64,000 nt of DNA, taken from Litsea cubeba (taxonomy: Eukaryota; Streptophyta; Magnoliopsida; Laurales; Lauraceae). The translations under genes were made by a program, and so were the position numbers. Positions 59,101-64,000 of the stretch are shown here, one piece after another. Location: assembly GCA_012931725.1 (NCBI GenBank), contig WHSA01001501.1:62001-126000 (forward strand), given 5' to 3'. Within the stretch, counting starts at the first letter, position 1. The number at the start of each line of letters is the position of its first letter. The notes beneath the pieces were generated by a model. It was not told the origin of the DNA, ran no database searches, and saw only the letters and a program-made list of their open reading frames with translations.

Positions 59101-60601
59101 GCACAAAGCAACGTAAGCATATGGCCATGGGAGTGGACCCAAGTAATGCCTATCAATTTTGAAATTTGAAAAAGAAAAAACTACCTCATCTAATTGAAAC
59201 GATTCATTTGTTTCTCTTTCTTCACAACTAAGTACTTACCTTTCTCCTTTGTCTCCCTCTAACCTCCTCTCTCTCTCTCCTCTTTCTTCCCCCCTTCGGT
59301 AATCTCCAATCTCTCTGTATCTGACATATTTGGAACCATAGACTACCCTGATCTCTAACACACTGTCTCTCACATATGTCTCCCACATAGTTGGTATGGC
59401 TTACGACTAGAAAGGTATCCGATTCATGTGTGGATTTGGAAAGGCCTGATTTTTTCTTCATTTTTATTTTTTGAGTTAGGCATAAGTATGTTGATTTTTT
59501 GTTTTTGTATTAAATCGTAGAAGAAAGTATGGTTGCCTACTGCAAACTTTCATATCTATTCCAGGTTTCCATCTATCCTGAGAATAAAGGGCAAAAAAAC
59601 CCGGCCAGAGGCGATTTCCTGGAAGATCCAGTAGAAACACATGTCCAGTTCCCCCACACAATTGTACCGAGTACCGACACCTATAGTCTTAGTCTCAGGC
59701 CCCTATCATTTTCTCTCTCATCTCTTATCAGTCGTCTACTCTTTTCAAACTCATCATTCGGTTCTTCTTCTAAAAAGTCAACTATGCTTAAATTCTTACA
59801 CTATGGAGACATATGTTGAAAACCCATTTTAAATTCATGCATTTTTAATATATTTACATAGTAATAGTCTTTACATGTGAAGAGAGTATTAGAGGCAGAA
59901 AATGGATGTTTGAGAGTCCATTTAGAGAAAATGGAGAGGTTTTAGGTGGTCTTAGATAGTTTAAACTGAAATTTAAATTTTAGAAAGATTAGATAGTAAG
60001 TGATTTTGAATTGCAAGGCATTGATCTCCTTAGATAAGATTAATATTGGATATTTTATGAACAAAGAGACCGAGAGAGATGCCATATTGGTTATCTATAA
60101 ATTTTTAAGTTTTGTACCTTGGAAGACTGCAAAAAATACTCTATTTTCATAGTAGGATGCTTGAAACGTACGTAATTTTTAATTTCTGTACTTGGCATAT
60201 AATTGCTTCTCTCGATTTTATGGTTGTCTTTAAAGATTCCGAATTGGCTATTTGCGCATTGTTTAACTTGTAAGGGAAATAACAATATCCATACAGGTGA
60301 CATTAGATAAAAATTATAACACATGAATTGTTACTAGCCTGAATTCACCAATTTAGAGTGACATTCACTGTTATATTGCAGTTATTTTCTCCACATGTTA
60401 AACTCACTTTGGGATGAAGAGAAAGACTTGACCTTTAATGAGGAATTAACCGTTATTCCGAGTACATATAGAAGTAGTTCAGCAATCACGAAACAGTTTC
60501 TATAACAACAGCAAAACCAGAATTACAGAAAGAATGTAATACCAGTTCTATGTTGTTGAAGCCAGGAGACTCAGGAATTCTCAGAAGATTGTTTGATCAA
60601 T
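59101..60601. other. Spacer between the Mutator-like and copia elements
   Basis: AT-rich DNA with CT-rich stretches (59213-59300). Short ORFs at 59228-59832 have no recognisable domain. No transposon ends were identified. Confidence 0.4.
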
Positions 60602-60606
60602 ACTAG

Positions 60607-61482
60607 TGTTAGATACTATATCCTTAAGACAAAATTCGCCCCCGTAACGGTGCTAACGGGCTTCAGTGGCGTCTGTCTCTCAGGATACAATGATCGAATA
60701 CACACAGTTGCAGCACTGCAAACTGTCTGTCAGTCGAACCAGAAGTGCAACAGGACTCTCTCTTCTTGACTCAGACTTAGACTCGAATTGAGCAAATGCA
60801 ATTGAATTGAATGACAAAAAACGAATGGGACAAGATGCTTAAATAGACTGCTGCAGGAAACCATTCAAAGGGGTTGCATCTGTTCAGAACAGTGACTGTT
60901 CAGTGAACAGATGCTTCTCTTCTTTGGACACACCCTTTCACAAATGAAAGGACACACACCTCTTGGACACACCCCATTTATGCAAGAAGAAATTTTTTAT
61001 TTAATAAAAATTTCTCCAAAAACTTGATAGCGGGTAGTGGGCCGAGCTAGGCCCGACCCACGCGTGAAGCCCGAGCCCAGGCCCGGCCCGGCCCGGGGCG
61101 GGGCGCATGCGTGTGTGGTGGTGACCCAACATAGGTCTACGTCCTCCCTCCTCCATAAAAGTGGGATGCCCCTTGGGGCTCATCTTATACCACTAAGGTA
61201 AACATATTTATACCAAAGAAATATTTTGCTCTCAAGCAATGTGGGAAGCAAGTTCATCACTTCCTTTTCTTTCCATGTTTAACATGTTCAAGTAGTGGTG
61301 TTTAGGAGGCAATTTCTCATTCACTCCTTAATGGATTAGAGCAACCCAATACATGTCTTTAATCTACTCATGGAGTAGATTACATTCCCATGTATTCCCA
61401 CCTAAAAAGAGAAGTGGATCCCACATAGATCTTGGCTTAAAGATGACCCAAACAATGGGTTCTCTTAGCCATTTTTCCAACA
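60607..61482 (-). repeat. 3' LTR of the copia element (876 bp)
   Basis: On the plus strand it starts TGTTAGATAC and ends TTTCCAACA. On the minus strand it is preceded by the polypurine stretch CATGTGGGGGAT (61483-61494). A GC-rich block at 61060-61100 (GGCCCGGCCCGGCCCGGGG) stands out against the AT-rich LTR. There is only one LTR in the window, so age cannot be estimated. Confidence 0.75.
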
Positions 61483-62011
61483 ATCCCCCACATGAATGAA
61501 ATTAACTGAAAGCAATGAAATGATATGCAGTCACACAGAAGAGAGATTACAATTGGAAATTTTTTATATAGAGAAAGGTAGCTTGTGTCCTTGAACCTTC
61601 CCCTGTGAAGTACTATCGGATTTACTGGTTGAATAGTAAACATGGTGTCTTGAACTGCTCAGCCTTTTTCGTAAATCGAGACAATAGAGTTCACACAGAA
61701 TCTTCCCGGACACAGGTGGTTCTCATGATTGTGTTCATTTTGGCCCTAACCAATGCCTGGTTTTATAAGTGCTTTAGAGAATTTGGCCTTATTATTCTCA
61801 TAGAATCGGCCCAGTTCACACTCACATAGGTGATTCTTATTTAGAGTATCCTACTATACCCCACTCGATTAGTCAAGATATAAGAATCATTAAAAGCTTT
61901 GCTTACCTTAATTTCCACTGCAGGTATCACTATTATTATCATAGGAATGAGCAGGAGATATTATCTACATAATGATATTGTTAAGTTACACACAATTCGG
62001 TTGTCCCTTTG

Positions 62012-62093
62012 AACCTAGATCTTGGGATCTCCAGTCAACTAGTTGACTGAAGATCCCAAGATCTAGTTGACTGAAGATCCCAAGATCTAGGTT
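62012..62093. repeat. Palindrome with internal 24-bp duplication in the copia 3' region
   Basis: AACCTAGATCTTGGGATC, continuing to CAGTCAACT, is followed immediately by its near-perfect inverted copy. Within the right arm a 24-bp unit (TTGACTGAAGATCCCAAGAT plus CTAG) is tandemly duplicated at 62043-62066 and 62067-62090. It lies between the RNase H remnant and the LTR and could form a strong hairpin. Confidence 0.8.
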
Positions 62094-62149
62094 GGGTTGC
62101 CATTACGGCGACTTTTCATTCATAGGCTCTAAGCCCATTCCCCTCGATG

Positions 62150-64000
62150 AACGATTTACTTGCTCTCTCGCTAAACCTTTGGTAAAGGGATCCGCAATGT
62201 TATCTATGGACTTATGTACTCAATCGTCATAATGCCATTAGAGAGCAGCTGTCTCACGATATTATGCCTCCGACGAATATGTCGAGACTTACCGTTATAT
62301 ATTTTACTCTGTGCCCTTCCAATTGCTGATTAACTATCGCAATGAATGCAGATATGGGGCATAGGTTTTGATCACATGGAATATCTTCTAAGAATTGACG
62401 AAGCCACTCAGCTTCTTTGCCAGCTTTATCCAGTGCAATAAACTCAGATTCCATAGTGGATCTAGCAATGCGTGTTTGTTTAGAAGATTTCCATGATACC
62501 GCTGCACCACCAAGTTGAATAGATATCCACTTGTGGATTTTGAATCAGTGGTATTTGATATCCAGTTGGCATCACAGTAGCCTTCAAGTACTGTTGGATA
62601 TCTCAAGTAATGCAATCCATAGTTTTTGGTGTATTTTAAATATCTTAAAACCCTGACTATGGCCTTCCAATGGTCTGAACCTGTGTTACTTGTGTATCTA
62701 CTCAATGTACTTACAGCATATGCAATGTCAGGACGAGTGTAATTCATTACATACATTAGGCTCCCAATTATTTACGCATATTCTCATTGTGATATGCCTT
62801 TTCCATTATTCTTGGATAGATGGATACTAATATCTATAGGTGTTCTCGCTGGACTGCTATTATTTTGATTATATTTCTGGAGTATTTTCTCAATATAGTG
62901 CGATTGAGATAATATCAGTCCATCCGATGATTTAGAAATTTTTAATCCAAGTATTACATCGGCAATACTCATATCTTTCATATCAAACTTATTGTTTAAC
63001 ATTTTCTTGGTAGCTTGAATGATATCATCATTACTACCCATAATCAGCAAATCATCAACATATAAGCAAATAATGACATATCCAATGTTAGTGCTTTTGA
63101 CATATACACACTTGTCACATTCATTGATCTTAAACCCATTTGACATCATCAAACTGTCAAATTTCTCATACCATTGCTTTGGTGCTTGTTTTAATCCATA
63201 TAGAGATTTGACAAGCCGACAAACTTTCTTAGTTTGACCTAGAGCATTAAACCCTTCGGGTTGTTCCATATATATTTCCTCATCTAATTCACCATTTAAG
63301 AAAGCTGTTTTGACATCCATTTGATGTATCTCGAAATTGTGTATAGCAGCAATTGCAATTAACATACGAATGGATGTTATCCTCGTAACTGGTGAATAAG
63401 TGTCGAAATAGTCCAAGCCTTCCTTTTGTCTGTACCCTTTAACAACAAGTCTAGCTTTATATTTTTCGATTGATCTATCTGCTTTTATCTTTCTCTTGAA
63501 TATCCACTTGCACCCAAGAGTTTTACAACCTTATGGAAGATCCACTAGTTCCCATGTATGATTTTGCAAAATGGATTCAATTTCACTGTTTATCGCATCT
63601 TTCCAAAATGGTGCCTCGGGACAAGATACCGCTTTTTTAAAGCTTTGAGGCTCATCTTCTAACAGAAATGTTAGAAAATCTGAACCAAATGTTTTTGATG
63701 TTCTATCCCTCTTACTTCGTTTAGGTTCATCAATCTCTTGTTGGTTTTGATTGCTGCTATTAGCAGTATCTTAAGTTCTTTTAAGAGAATTCGATTCCTG
63801 CGAGGGTTTATTCGAAAATACATGTTCAAACAACGATGCATTCCTTGACTCAATAATAGTGTTAGGATGCATATTTGGAATCTCAGATTTGTGATTTAAA
63901 AACCGATACGCACTGCTATTATGAGCATACCCAATGAAAACACAGTCAACTGTTTTTTGTCCTATTTTAACCTTTTTAGTTGTAGGAACCGCCACTTTAG
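62150..64000 (-). pseudogene. Decayed copia pol: integrase C-terminus, reverse transcriptase, RNase H
   Basis: Going down the minus strand: 63995-63771 encodes an integrase C-terminal segment (KVKIGQKTVDCVFIGYAHNS). A TAA and a further stop near 63528 interrupt the linker, though the frame still reads on. From about 63416 comes reverse transcriptase (DYFDTYSPVTRITSIRML, MDVKTAFLNGELDEEIYMEQ, and the catalytic YVDDLLIMG). Two stops near 62784-62770 precede [21 protein letters not shown]. The RNase H start [20 protein letters not shown] is followed by frameshifts into the HIRRRHN-type region. No functional product is expected. Confidence 0.85.

Larger units (their letters stand above)
60607..64000 (-). 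mobile_element. Ty1/copia retrotransposon, 3' half (5' part outside window)
   Basis: The order on the minus strand is integrase C-terminus, reverse transcriptase, RNase H, polypurine tract, 3' LTR. That integrase-before-RT order is the copia hallmark. The left flank is ACTAG (60602-60606), a candidate target duplication whose partner lies outside the window. Multiple stops and frame changes show the element is inactive. Confidence 0.85.

Overview
The window is nuclear DNA from a flowering plant. The evidence is plant gene families with plant introns (a laccase with a miR397-type site, an OCTOPUS-like protein, a plant mobile domain protein), plant transposon classes (Ty1/copia, gag-only LTR elements, Mutator-like, hAT- and Harbinger-type MITEs) and long AT-rich spacers with microsatellites. 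The species cannot be named from the sequence. Gene density is low: three host genes look intact (about 27.3-29.4 kb, 40.1-41.3 kb and 44.4-49.0 kb), and most of the rest is transposon-derived.

Layout. 1-2983 and 7583-11846 are two copies, in opposite orientation, of one gag-only LTR retrotransposon. Both carry a 79-bp minisatellite between gag and the 3' LTR. The second copy is complete, with identical 777-bp LTRs and a 5-bp duplication (AAGAT), and it sits inside a decayed last-exon copy of a chloroplast sedoheptulose-1,7-bisphosphatase gene. A related solo LTR with its own target duplication lies at 18859-19855. 12-27 kb otherwise holds microsatellites, two SINE-like copies, a MITE and a small array of 14-bp palindromes with 20-bp spacing (25293-25413). 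27278-29377 is an intronless OCTOPUS-like gene. 29-40 kb is spacer with a Harbinger-type MITE, LTR remnants, and a 128-bp inverted-repeat insertion with an internal empty-site control. 40088-41338 (minus) encodes an unfamiliar coiled-coil, two-helix membrane protein that is probably plastid-targeted. 44402-48952 is a six-exon laccase whose fifth intron contains a 763-bp, nearly perfect foldback element. 50-52.4 kb carries more MITEs.

52484-59100 is the most unusual segment. It looks like one Mutator-like element with two convergent genes. One is a plant mobile domain (MAIN/MAIL-type) gene on the plus strand. The other, on the minus strand, is a transposase with a FAR1/MULE body and a C-terminal OTU cysteine-protease domain. 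Three arrays of a 24-bp dyad (arms TGTTCGGAC / GTCCGAACA) with 9-bp spacers, an exact 33-bp period, lie in the inferred 5'-UTR intron of the first gene, between the two 3' ends, and in intron 1 of the transposase. These arrays may be transposase or host-factor binding sites; that is inference. 60607-64000 is the 3' half of a decayed Ty1/copia element on the minus strand that runs off the right edge.

How the parts relate: the host genes are unrelated to each other (phloem patterning, an unknown plastid membrane role, phenolic oxidation in the cell wall). The transposon layers can be ordered. The SBPase fragment predates the gag-only element inserted in it, and the 34-kb tandem duplication predates the MITE inserted in one copy.
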